From Plesiocystis pacifica SIR-1 (GTDB lineage: Bacteria; Myxococcota_A; Polyangia; Nannocystales; Nannocystaceae), in the NCBI RefSeq assembly GCF_000170895.1, contig NZ_ABCS01000088.1, positions 1 to 39,561 of the forward strand: a stretch of 39,561 bases of DNA, written 5' to 3'. Position numbers and translations under genes: made by a program. The notes beneath the pieces are model-generated. The model did no database searches and was not told the DNA's origin. It saw nothing but the letters and a program-made list of their open reading frames with translations. Below, in pieces: positions 33,276 to 39,561 of the stretch (its first letter is position 1; every line of letters begins with the position of its first letter).

Positions 33276-34943
33276 ATGCACGACTCCGAGACCACGCCGC
33301 CCGAGCGCGAGCCCGAGGCCCGAGAGGTCTGGGCGCCGCGGGCCTGCGCGGTGATCGGCCTGCTGCTCGCCCTCGTCTACCTGTTCGTCCCCGACGCGGG
33401 CCCGGGCGACTTTTGCGTCGACGACGCGTGGATCCACCTCGCCTACGCCAAGAGCCTGCGCCTGGGCGACGGCCTGTCCTACAACCCGGGGGACTGGGAG
33501 ACGGGCTTTTCGAGCCCGCTGTGGGTCGTGCTGCTCGCCGCGTGGCCCACGGAGCCCGACCCCGTGGTCTCGGTCAAGCTGCTCGGCGCGCTGCTGCACG
33601 GCTGCGTCGCGGGGCTGAGCAGCGCCCTCGCCCTCGAGCTCGCCCGCCGCCGCGCGACCCTCGAGCGGCCGGTGCCCGTGCTGTCGATCGCGCTGTTGGC
33701 TGGCATCCTCGCCGCCACGGCGCCGACCTTGCTGCAGAGCGCGGGCTCGGGCATGGAGATCGGGCTGACGGCGACGCTGCTGCTGGCGACGGTGCTCGCC
33801 AGCGTGCGCGAGCAGTGGCTGCTCGCGGCGATCTTGGCCTTCCTCGCCCAGCTCGCCCGCCCCGAGGCCCTGTTCTTTCTGGGCACCTTCGCGGCCCTGA
33901 GCGCGGTCCTCCCCCAGCCGCCCTCGGCCTCGACCTCAGAGGGCGCCGACGCTTCGCCCTGGCGCCGGCGAGCCCTCGCGCTGAGCCCCGCCCTCGGAGC
34001 TGGCGCGGCGATGTTGGCGTGGATCTTCTACTGCCAGGCGGTGAGTGGGTACCCATGGCCGAACACCGCCTACGTCAAGGCCGACCTCGGCGACGCGAGC
34101 CTCGGCGGCGGGCTGGACTACCTCGGCGCCCAGGTCCTGCCCTGGCAGCCGTGGGTCATCGGCCTCGGCGGCGGCATGGCCCTGATCGCCGCGGCCCTGT
34201 GGACGGATCTGAGCGGCCGGGGCGTGCTCGAGCGCGACGCCGAGGGTCAGGGCGAGCCCGCCGAAGCCCCGACCAGCGGAGCGCTCACCCGGCACTGGCA
34301 GCTCCTCGCGCTGCTGCTCGCCTGGGCGGCCGGGCTCGTCGCCACCGCCGCGAGCCGCCCCCTCGACCCGGGCATTCTCTTCTACCAGAGCCGCTACTTT
34401 GCGATCTTCGCCGCCCTCCCCCCGGTGCTCATCGCCCTGGGCGTGGCGCGGACCCACAAGCTCCTGGTCGTCGCCCTGCTCTTGCCGGTCGCCGTGTTCA
34501 CGGGTCTACAGGTGACCGAGGTCCGGGCGCTCCAGCGCGCCCAAGAGCGCGGGGTCGCCCTGCTCCACGGGGATCCGGCACAGCAGCTCCGGGAGCAGTT
34601 CCCCGCGGACGCGGTGATCGCCGTGGAGGGGGCCGGCGCGGCGCGCTACCGGACGCCGCGGACGATGACCATCGTCGACATCATCGGGCTCAACGACGCC
34701 GAGGTCGCCCACGCCGACGGCGACGCCGACAAGGCCTGCGTGATCGCCCGGCGCCGCCCGGACGCCTTCGTGCTCCCCGACCACATCGCCGCGGCGCTCT
34801 CGAAGGTGTTCGTGCTGCGCCCGCTGGCCGAGTTCGAGGACGCCCGCTGGGCGCAGATCGAAGAGCCCCGGGAGGTCCGGGTGCTGCTCTTGGCCGTGGA
34901 CGGCGTGCACCCGCACTGGGCCGCGCGCTGCGAGCTGGACTAA
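33276..34943 (+). CDS. GT-C-type polytopic membrane protein (ArnT/PMT-like glycosyltransferase)
   Basis: 555 residues with roughly ten membrane helices, starting GLLLALVYLFVPD. The first loop carries FCVDDAWIHLAYAKSLRLGDGLSYNPGDWETGFSSPLW, whose D49-D50 and surrounding pattern match GT-C enzymes that use polyprenyl-phosphate sugars. The C-terminal globular part (about 440-555) includes FPADAVIAVEGAGAARYRTPRTMTIVDIIGLND, resembling the soluble tail of bacterial GT-C proteins. It would transfer a sugar to a lipid or protein at the outer face of the inner membrane. It follows the dehydrogenase by 13 bases. The acceptor and sugar are unknown. It ends at a strong hairpin. Confidence 0.82.
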   Translation: MHDSETTPPEREPEAREVWAPRACAVIGLLLALVYLFVPDAGPGDFCVDDAWIHLAYAKSLRLGDGLSYNPGDWETGFSSPLWVVLLAAWPTEPDPVVSVKLLGALLHGCVAGLSSALALELARRRATLERPVPVLSIALLAGILAATAPTLLQSAGSGMEIGLTATLLLATVLASVREQWLLAAILAFLAQLARPEALFFLGTFAALSAVLPQPPSASTSEGADASPWRRRALALSPALGAGAAMLAWIFYCQAVSGYPWPNTAYVKADLGDASLGGGLDYLGAQVLPWQPWVIGLGGGMALIAAALWTDLSGRGVLERDAEGQGEPAEAPTSGALTRHWQLLALLLAWAAGLVATAASRPLDPGILFYQSRYFAIFAALPPVLIALGVARTHKLLVVALLLPVAVFTGLQVTEVRALQRAQERGVALLHGDPAQQLREQFPADAVIAVEGAGAARYRTPRTMTIVDIIGLNDAEVAHADGDADKACVIARRRPDAFVLPDHIAAALSKVFVLRPLAEFEDARWAQIEEPREVRVLLLAVDGVHPHWAARCELD

Positions 34944-34946
34944 CAA

Positions 34947-34974
34947 AAAGGACGCCCCACCCAGGGCGCCCTTT
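34947..34974. terminator. Bidirectional intrinsic terminator
   Basis: AAAGG-a-CGCCC (34947-34957) pairs with GGGCG-c-CCTTT (34964-34974), giving an A-rich 5' and T-rich 3' flank on both strands. It lies between convergent genes. Confidence 0.75.
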
Positions 34975-34989
34975 GGCAGACCGGCCGGC

Positions 34990-35415
34990 TCAGTACTCCC
35001 AAGCGGGGATCGAGTTCGCGCCGAAGCTCAAGGTGTCCCGCTCGGCCAGGTACTCGTCGAGGGTCGCCCGGTCCTTCGCGGACATGTGCTCGAAGCGGAC
35101 GCCGACCCACTCGAGGGGCCCGTAGCGGCGCCGGTGGACGACCTCCGCGAGGGCGCACAGGGTCTCGCCGCGCTCGGGCAGCGGGACGGCGAGCCACGAG
35201 AAGCGATGGTCGAGGCCGCGGCCGCGCTTGTCTCCGCTGCTGTCGCGGTCGAGCTTCTTGGCCCCGACGCGCAGCAAGGACATGCCGCTGCGCGACAGGT
35301 CGACGACCATGAAGCCCTCCATGACACCGGCCTGGGTGCCCGGGGCGACGAAGCTGCCGATGACGTGGCGGGCGTCGGTGCGCAGCTGGGGGGCTTCGGT
35401 GCTGAGGGTCTCCAT
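34990..35415 (-). CDS. PilZ-domain protein, likely c-di-GMP receptor
   Basis: A 141-residue single-domain protein. The two c-di-GMP-contacting motifs are visible: RTDAR (R12-x3-R16) and, 23 residues on, DLSRSG (D39-x-S41-x2-G44). Strands follow: MSLLRV, FSWLAVPLPERGETLCALAEVVHRRR and EWVGVRFEHMSAKDRATLDEYL, which is the typical PilZ ending. It probably signals by protein-protein contact, for example to motility or exopolysaccharide machinery. The longer open frame upstream is a shadow. TAGCGT lies 8 bases before the ATG. Confidence 0.9.
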   Translation of the reverse strand: METLSTEAPQLRTDARHVIGSFVAPGTQAGVMEGFMVVDLSRSGMSLLRVGAKKLDRDSSGDKRGRGLDHRFSWLAVPLPERGETLCALAEVVHRRRYGPLEWVGVRFEHMSAKDRATLDEYLAERDTLSFGANSIPAWEY

Positions 35416-35423
35416 CGCGGAGC

Positions 35424-35429
35424 ACGCTA
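35424..35429 (-). promoter_or_regulatory. Start-proximal TANNNT box (TAGCGT)
   Basis: TAGCGT ends 8 bases before the ATG at 35415, in the 80-base gap to the upstream membrane-protein gene. Confidence 0.45.
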
Positions 35430-35495
35430 ATCGAGGCCCGATCGGCCGCCAAAAAATTGGCGAGCGCGGCGAGCTGTGCCTAGCCAGCAGTCGGG

Positions 35496-36242
35496 CTAGC
35501 GATACGGCCCGCGGGCCGCGGCCAGCACCTGGCGCTCGAAGCTCCGCAGCTGCTCGGCCATCAGCGCCAGGCCCCGCTCGCGCCGCTCGCCCTCGACGTC
35601 GCGGCGCTGGAGCTGGGCGCGGGCGAGGTCCAGGGCCGAGGAGGAGGCGGTGCTGACGGGGAGCTCGGCGGCGCGGGTGTCCTCGGCCTCGACCTCGCCG
35701 ATGGTCCAGCGCAGGGTCTCGGCGATGCCCACGACCCCCACGCCGAGGTCTTCGAGGCGGCGCCGCTCGACCTTGGGCAGGTCGTCGAAGCGCTGCAACC
35801 ACTCCCACGCGGCCCGCAGCGCCACCTCGGCGTCGAACTCCCGGCCCTCGATGGCGCTGCACACCAAGCGCGCGTCGGCGACGAGGGCCGCCACGGGGGC
35901 ACGCAGGTGATCGAGCTCGGCGTCTTCGGGGCTCTCGACCAAGGCCATGCGCGCGGCCGAGTCCCGCTCTTTGATGGCGCGGCCGGCCCAGATACCCACC
36001 GGCGCGAGCGCGGTCATGACCATGGCGGCGTACATGGTCAGGTCGAGGAGCGGGTGCTGCAGGCCCGAGGTCGGGGTCATGCCGGCCAAGAGCGCGGCCA
36101 GGCCCACGGTGCCGAGGCCCCAGCCTCCGAGCACGCTGATTTGCAGGGCGAAGGTCCGTCGACGAATCCCGAGCTCGGCCAAGCGCAGCGCCACCGCCCC
36201 GTGGTCCACGGGCATGGGCAAGCGAGCGAGCGATCCATCCAC
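35496..36242 (-). CDS. Two-helix membrane protein of unknown function
   Basis: 248 residues, GTG start at 36242. Two membrane helices (ISVLGGWGLGTVGLAALLAG and LTMYAAMVMTALAPVGIWAG) lie within residues 34-88. The rest is a long cytoplasmic helical region (residues about 89-248) rich in Glu/Arg/Ala, with coiled-coil-like heptads (LDLARAQLQRRDVEGERRERGLALMAEQLRSFERQVL). It lies upstream of the PilZ gene on the same strand with an 80-base gap, so a joint role is possible. No family recognised. Confidence 0.75.
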   Translation of the reverse strand: MDGSLARLPMPVDHGAVALRLAELGIRRRTFALQISVLGGWGLGTVGLAALLAGMTPTSGLQHPLLDLTMYAAMVMTALAPVGIWAGRAIKERDSAARMALVESPEDAELDHLRAPVAALVADARLVCSAIEGREFDAEVALRAAWEWLQRFDDLPKVERRRLEDLGVGVVGIAETLRWTIGEVEAEDTRAAELPVSTASSSALDLARAQLQRRDVEGERRERGLALMAEQLRSFERQVLAAARGPYR

Positions 36243-36248
36243 GCAACC

Positions 36249-36254
36249 ATCATA
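36249..36254 (-). promoter_or_regulatory. Start-proximal TANNNT box (TATGAT)
   Basis: TATGAT ends 6 bases before the GTG at 36242 and fixes that start. Confidence 0.5.
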
Positions 36255-36315
36255 CCGAAGGCTCGCGGACAGGTGGGGCTCGAGTTTCGCCCCGCGAAGG
36301 CCTTGGACTCAGCGG

Positions 36316-36340
36316 GTCGGCCAAAACGAGTTTGGCCAAC
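36316..36340 (-). terminator. Hairpin after the 36401 lipoprotein gene
   Basis: GGCCAAA (36319-36325) pairs with TTTGGCC (36331-36337), loop 5, with outer GGT/ACC pairs. There is no clear T tract on either strand, so it is a weak terminator candidate in the 158-base gap 36243-36400. Confidence 0.4.
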
Positions 36341-36400
36341 CCTGTGTCCCATTTCGCCGTCGCGGACGACGCCACGCCCTCCCTGCCCCACGTCCACGAC

Positions 36401-37492
36401 TCAGCCGCCGAACGCGTACCAGGACAGGGGCGAGCCGGTCCCTTCACTGACCGTGTAGTAACCACGCTCACCGTCGACGCCGAGCCCCAGACCCACCAAG
36501 GCCACACATTCGCCCTGTTGCTCTGCGGCCAGCGGGATGGAGCAGGGCTCGCCGAGCATCGCCTCCTCGACGGAGGCGTCCATGGGTCGCAGCCACAAAA
36601 AGGCCTGGGCGTAGCCGCGAACGACGATGGCGTCGCCGTTGGCCGAGATGTCGCCGGCCGTGGCGATGGCGCTGGGGAAGTTGGGATCGGCCAGGGCGAC
36701 GAGCTCGCCCGACGCCAGCGGCGCCGGGAGGCCGTAGAGCTTGGTCTGCTCGCCCTTGGTCACGATGAAGAGATCGCCGGACAGCGGATCGACGAGCAGA
36801 GTCTCAGCGTTGTGAGGGCCGTCGGGATAGGTGAGCGCCAGCAGCTCCCAGTCCGCGACGCCCTGGTCACGGATGCTCGCGGGCTCGGCCATGCGCAGCA
36901 CGGCGATGGACGGCCGGGCCTCGGCGTTGTCGCCGATGTCCCCGAGGTAGAGCCAGTCGCCGGTCTCGGGCGCCTCGACCTTCGGGCCCAGGGCCATGTC
37001 TTCCCAGTCGACCGCCGGCGCGCCGACGAGCTCGATGGTCGCGAGGGCCTGACCCTCGAGGCCCACGGCGAACACCCGCGCGCTGTCGCCCGAGTCGTTG
37101 TGGGCCCACAGCAGGTCGTGGACGGAGCTGCGCACCAGGCCCGAGGCCTCGTCGATGGCCGGGTCGGCGAGGGAGCCGACGACCGCGGAGCCGTCGACCT
37201 CGGGGCAAGCCTCGAGCCAGGGCTCGGCGGAGCCGGTGTCGGTCTCGGTCTCCGTCGAGTCCGACTCCGTGCTCGACTCGCTCGACTCGCTCGACTCGCT
37301 CTCCGTCGACTCGGACTCCGTGCTCTCCCCCGAACCCGTTCCGGAGCTCGAGTCCGTGTCCGCTCCGACCTCGTCCTCCGTCGCGGGGCCCGTCCCCTCC
37401 CCGCCTCCGTCGTCTGCGCAAGCCACCGAGAGCGCGAGACACAGCGAGAGCGGCGAGAGGACGGACGTGCGCAGAGAGGGAACGCGGGACAT
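36401..37492 (-). CDS. Predicted surface lipoprotein with acidic Ser/Thr/Glu linker and propeller-like domain
   Basis: 363 residues. The signal ends in LALSVAC (C25). A low-complexity linker of about 65 residues follows (TESESTESESSESSESSTES and DSTETETDTG), encoded by repeated GACTCGCTC-like units. The C-terminal domain (about 95-363) contains repeated strands with VVGSLADPAIDEASGLVRS, LLWAHNDSGDSARVFAVGL, WEDMALGP, LYLGDIGDNAEARP and LFIVTKGEQTKLYGL, resembling SdiA-regulated/phytase-like beta-propellers. The GDIGDN and HNDSGD motifs are conserved-looking acidic loops that may bind calcium. It may be an adhesin or phosphatase-like protein; function unproven. Confidence 0.82.
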   Translation of the reverse strand: MSRVPSLRTSVLSPLSLCLALSVACADDGGGEGTGPATEDEVGADTDSSSGTGSGESTESESTESESSESSESSTESDSTETETDTGSAEPWLEACPEVDGSAVVGSLADPAIDEASGLVRSSVHDLLWAHNDSGDSARVFAVGLEGQALATIELVGAPAVDWEDMALGPKVEAPETGDWLYLGDIGDNAEARPSIAVLRMAEPASIRDQGVADWELLALTYPDGPHNAETLLVDPLSGDLFIVTKGEQTKLYGLPAPLASGELVALADPNFPSAIATAGDISANGDAIVVRGYAQAFLWLRPMDASVEEAMLGEPCSIPLAAEQQGECVALVGLGLGVDGERGYYTVSEGTGSPLSWYAFGG

Positions 37493-37498
37493 GGCGCG

Positions 37499-37504
37499 AG
37501 GGTA
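37499..37504 (-). promoter_or_regulatory. Start-proximal TANNNT box (TACCCT)
   Basis: TACCCT ends 6 bases before the ATG at 37492. Confidence 0.45.
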
Positions 37505-37524
37505 CTCCGAAGGCAGCGATCTTT

Positions 37525-37705
37525 TCCTGGCTCGACGGGACCCTTGGCTACGATCACGTCATGTCGGCGACCCAAAGGGCGGCGGGCCACCTCGCGGTCC
37601 ACCAGCACGTCGTCGGAGTAGCCGGTGCACACGACCACCCGCGTGCTCGGGCTGTGCTCGACGAACCACTGGATCAATCCACAGCAGGTCGAAGGGGCGC
37701 TCGGC
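37525..37705 (-). pseudogene. Degraded response-regulator receiver-domain remnant
   Basis: Two frames on the minus strand read like parts of one receiver domain. ERPFDLLWID (about 37702-37673, in the frame of the KAS gene) recalls the beta-3 strand that ends in the phosphorylated Asp. The frame starting at 37677 gives LIQWFVEHSPSTRVVVCTGYSDDVLVD and, further on, HDVIVAKGPVEPG, recalling the beta-4 strand with Thr-Gly and the Lys-Pro of beta-5. The normal stretch between Asp and Thr is shortened, and neither frame is complete. It is probably a decayed gene end, but a sequencing frameshift cannot be excluded. Confidence 0.45.
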
Positions 37706-38872
37706 GCAATGGCCTACATGCGTGGAGGGTTCGGGGGGGAAGAGAGTGCCCCCCCCCCCCTGTGTAAAACCTCGCCAGAGCGCCGCCTCGCCCCAGCGCA
37801 TCACCGTCGCCGAGGCGGTCGACACCGAGCCGACCGCGTACATCAAGACCACGTCGCCCGGCCGCAGCTTCCCGGCCGCCGCGGCCGCGTGCAGGTTCAT
37901 GGGCAGCAGCGCCGTGCCGGTGTTGGCGAAGCGCTCGTAGGTCGAGATGGTCTTGGTCCGCGGGACGCCGAGGACGTCGGCGGCGAAGTCCGCGTACCAG
38001 GCCGTGGGCGTGTTGACCACGAGGCAGTCGACCTCGTCGATGCTCAGGCCGGCCTTTTCGAGGGCGCCGTCGCAGCACTCGCGCATGGCCGGCTCGCCGA
38101 TCTCGTTGATGATCCGCGCGGTGTCCTTGCTCGCGCGCATCCGCGGCACGGGGCCGAGCTCGGGGTCCACGACCATGTCGAGGCGGAAGGTCCCGCAGGT
38201 CTGGGCGGTGTGGATGGTGTGCTCGGCGAGGAAGCCCAGGGGCTTCGCCTCGGCCTGGGGCTGGCTCTGCGCCGCCCCACCTGGCATGGGACCGACCAAG
38301 AGCGCCCCCGCCCCGTCGCCCAGGAACCACGACAGCGTGTCCTCCGGCGGGGCCATGCGCGAGTAGGAGCAGGACGCGACGATCAGCGCGTTGCGGTAGC
38401 GGCCGGCCTCGATCAGCCCGATCGCCATGTTCATCGACACCAGCGTGCTCGAGCAGGCCGACTCGACGTTGATGCCGGGGCAGCGCAGGCCCAGGTCGCG
38501 GACCACGTAGGCGGCGTTCCCGGGCCCGTAGTTGTCGGGCAAGAACGACGAGACCAACAGCAGGTCGACCTCGCTGGCCGTGAACCGGGCGGCGTCGAGG
38601 GCTCGCCTGCCCGCCTCGACCTCGAGCTGCGATCCGAGCTGACCGTCCGCGAGGATCCGCCGCTCGACGGCCCCGCGGAAAGGATCGGCGAGGTAGGGCT
38701 CCATCGCGCGATCAAAGGTGTTTGGCGTGGCTGCCTCGCGCCGCTTCCAGACCTTGGCCAGGGCCTGCTGTTCGGCGTGGGCGACGAGCTCCGGGTGGTG
38801 CTCGAGCCAATAATCGTTGCGACGTCGCTGCTCGGGCACCGCAAAGGCGACCGACAATACTCCGATGTCCAT
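37559..38872 (-). CDS. Ketoacyl-ACP synthase III (FabH)-like protein with abnormal C-terminus
   Basis: 437 residues as read. A thiolase fold with nucleophile C140 in NVESACSSTLVSMNMAIG, GDGAGALLVG, RFANTGTALLPMNLHAAAAAG (N317 as oxyanion Asn) and VVLMYAVGSVSTASATVMRWGEAAL, where the family normally ends (about residue 365). The usual catalytic-His motif is replaced by NTPTAWYADF, as in KAS III relatives of secondary metabolism. Codons 370-374 are a G12 run, after which 65 out-of-family residues overlap the receiver remnant. A strong AAGGAGG ribosome site precedes the ATG, and an inverted repeat and TATGGT box lie upstream. It may prime or transfer an acyl chain. No acyl carrier gene is nearby. 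Confidence 0.85.
   Translation of the reverse strand: MDIGVLSVAFAVPEQRRRNDYWLEHHPELVAHAEQQALAKVWKRREAATPNTFDRAMEPYLADPFRGAVERRILADGQLGSQLEVEAGRRALDAARFTASEVDLLLVSSFLPDNYGPGNAAYVVRDLGLRCPGINVESACSSTLVSMNMAIGLIEAGRYRNALIVASCSYSRMAPPEDTLSWFLGDGAGALLVGPMPGGAAQSQPQAEAKPLGFLAEHTIHTAQTCGTFRLDMVVDPELGPVPRMRASKDTARIINEIGEPAMRECCDGALEKAGLSIDEVDCLVVNTPTAWYADFAADVLGVPRTKTISTYERFANTGTALLPMNLHAAAAAGKLRPGDVVLMYAVGSVSTASATVMRWGEAALWRGFTQGGGGTLFPPEPSTHVGHCAERPFDLLWIDPVVRRAQPEHAGGRVHRLLRRRAGGPRGGPPPFGSPT
37749..37760. repeat. C12 (G12 on the coding strand) homopolymer in the KAS gene
   Basis: Twelve C in a row. With 12 the KAS frame runs to 37559; with 11 it ends 15 codons on at a TAG; with 13 it ends at a TGA near 37674. 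Such runs slip in replication and are also a frequent place for assembly errors. Confidence 0.95.
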
Positions 38873-38892
38873 GCTGTCCTCCTTGGATGTGA

Positions 38893-38925
38893 ATCGGTCA
38901 ATCCTCGACCGATGGGATCACCATA
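38893..38925 (-). promoter_or_regulatory. Promoter -10 and overlapping inverted-repeat operator of the KAS gene
   Basis: Reading leftwards, TATGGT (38925-38920) is followed by the dyad ATCGGTC-N7-GACCGAT (38913-38893), then AAGGAGG and the ATG at 38872. The dyad would lie at about +1 to +20, a typical repressor site. Its half-sites share CGGTC/GACCG with the 16306-16320 palindrome. Confidence 0.5.
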
Positions 38926-39115
38926 AGCGGCTTTTGTCCTTACGCCCAGGCCCAGATCAATTCGAAGGAACGCGCAAACTCTCTGGGGGTTCGAGACCGC
39001 TCGCAGCGTGTCAGATGGACCCACCGCGAGCGCGGCCTGGCGCCCCAAATGGTCACGCCGCGACAACCATCTCGAGCTCTGGCGTTTGCACGATGGACGC
39101 CGCCCCAACCGCTGC

Positions 39116-39121
39116 TATGGT
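39116..39121 (+). promoter_or_regulatory. Start-proximal TANNNT box (TATGGT, TGC-extended)
   Basis: TATGGT ends 9 bases before the ATG at 39131 and is preceded by TGC. The rest of the divergent gap upstream (38926-39115) shows no further element. Confidence 0.45.
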
Positions 39122-39130
39122 CCCGCGGCC

Positions 39131-39547
39131 ATGCGAGCCCTCCTCCCCATCGCCACCTCTCTCGTGCTCCTCGCCGCAGCTGGCTGCAACAAGCAGAGCT
39201 ACAAGTTCGACACCAAATCTCCCGCCCACGCCGGCCAGGGTGAGGTCGTCCTCAAGGTCGACAAAAAGACCGGCAACGGCACCATCGAGCTCACCGTCGA
39301 GCACCTCGCCCCGCCCGAGCGCATCGACGGCTCGATGCGCGCCTACGTCGTGTGGGTCGCGTCCGCCGGCAAAGACCCCCACAAGCTCGGCGTGCTCGAG
39401 TACAAGGCCAAAAAGCGCGCGGGCAGCCTGAGCGCGACCTTCTCCGACGACGAGATGCAGATCATCGTCACCCTCGAGAAGGACCCCTCGGTCGATACCC
39501 CGACTGGGGTTCGGGTCGTCGAGCAAGACGTCATCGCGCCCAAGTGA
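39131..39547 (+). CDS. Small predicted lipoprotein
   Basis: 138 residues. The signal peptide RALLPIATSLVLLAAAGC gives lipidated C19. The mature domain is a small beta-rich fold (GEVVLKVDKKTGNGTIELTVEHLAPPERI, RAYVVWVASAGKDPHKLGVLEY, LSATFSDDEMQIIVTLEKDP, GVRVVEQDVIAP). This resembles the anti-sigma-factor-like or immunoglobulin-like small lipoproteins with a VVWxxxxGK core found in many proteobacteria, but no firm family is recognised. The ATG at 39131 is preferred to an in-frame upstream start at 39008 because it begins the signal peptide. Confidence 0.82.
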   Translation: MRALLPIATSLVLLAAAGCNKQSYKFDTKSPAHAGQGEVVLKVDKKTGNGTIELTVEHLAPPERIDGSMRAYVVWVASAGKDPHKLGVLEYKAKKRAGSLSATFSDDEMQIIVTLEKDPSVDTPTGVRVVEQDVIAPK

Positions 39548-39561
39548 GGCGGGGGTCATCC

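Noticed and set aside
36760..37677. 305-codon minus-strand open frame containing the receiver-like start
   Set aside because: Only the first 50 codons look like protein; the rest is out of frame with the lipoprotein gene. It was recorded instead as a remnant.
38980..39010. tRNA T-arm-like GGGGGTTCGAGACC
   Set aside because: The second half of the stem and the rest of a cloverleaf are missing.

Overview
The window is very GC-rich, with third codon positions almost always G or C. Its gene content suggests a myxobacterium, probably Nannocystineae. The pointers are a Ser/Thr kinase fused to TPR repeats, six lipoproteins (two with long acidic Ser/Thr/Glu/Asp linkers behind the lipid cysteine), a PilZ protein, an RpoH-type sigma factor, and many family-less secreted proteins. 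The taxonomic assignment is inference from content. No tRNA, rRNA, CRISPR array, prophage or intact insertion sequence was seen.

Layout. 1-1888 (+): an overlapping three-gene flavoenzyme operon (truncated FAD/NAD(P) subunit, BFD-type [2Fe-2S] subunit, DAO-type subunit) of the HcnABC/LhpBEF kind. 1905-4697 (-): a membrane Ser/Thr kinase with TPRs. 5001-5576 (+): a lipoprotein. 5653-8510 (-): a glutathione-transferase-like protein coupled to a lipidated pyroglutamyl-peptidase-like protein, then a class V aminotransferase. 8511-9248: an intergenic repeat cluster with long inverted repeats. 9249-13901: a LysR regulator divergent from an EamA transporter, a D-threonine-aldolase-like enzyme and a lipoprotein, which look like an amino-acid catabolism/export unit. 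14158-15444: citrate synthase. 15610-16119 (-): a small unknown. 16403-18325: a feruloyl-CoA-synthase-like ligase. 18326-18686: a region rich in hairpins (candidate RNA). 18687-19370: a TetR regulator. 19511-23228: a TonB-dependent receptor followed by a Cys-containing lipoprotein. 23389-24108: a Tat-exported SGNH hydrolase. 24137-27391: a TPR protein and, divergently, a membrane metallopeptidase with a TPR-like tail. 27373-30207 (-): a STAS-like protein, a possible 31-residue membrane peptide, a lipidated alpha/beta hydrolase and a GT-B-like half protein. 30318-34943: a fatty-acid hydroxylase, an RpoH-like sigma factor, a medium-chain dehydrogenase and a GT-C-type membrane protein. 34990-39547: PilZ, a two-helix membrane protein, a propeller-like lipoprotein, a degraded receiver domain, a KAS III-like synthase carrying a poly(G) tract, and a last lipoprotein.

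The most unusual signal spans genes. Twelve start codons of unrelated genes, including GTG and TTG starts, have a TANNNT hexamer ending 6-10 bases before the start (four are exactly TACCCT), and most lack a Shine-Dalgarno sequence. This is the arrangement expected of promoter -10 elements that produce leaderless mRNAs. Other items worth a second look are the 132-nt inverted-repeat elements at 8649-8780 and 8937-9069, the structured region 18452-18642, and the C12 tract at 37749-37760, which sets one of three C-termini for the ketoacyl synthase. I found no convincing defence system or mobile system.
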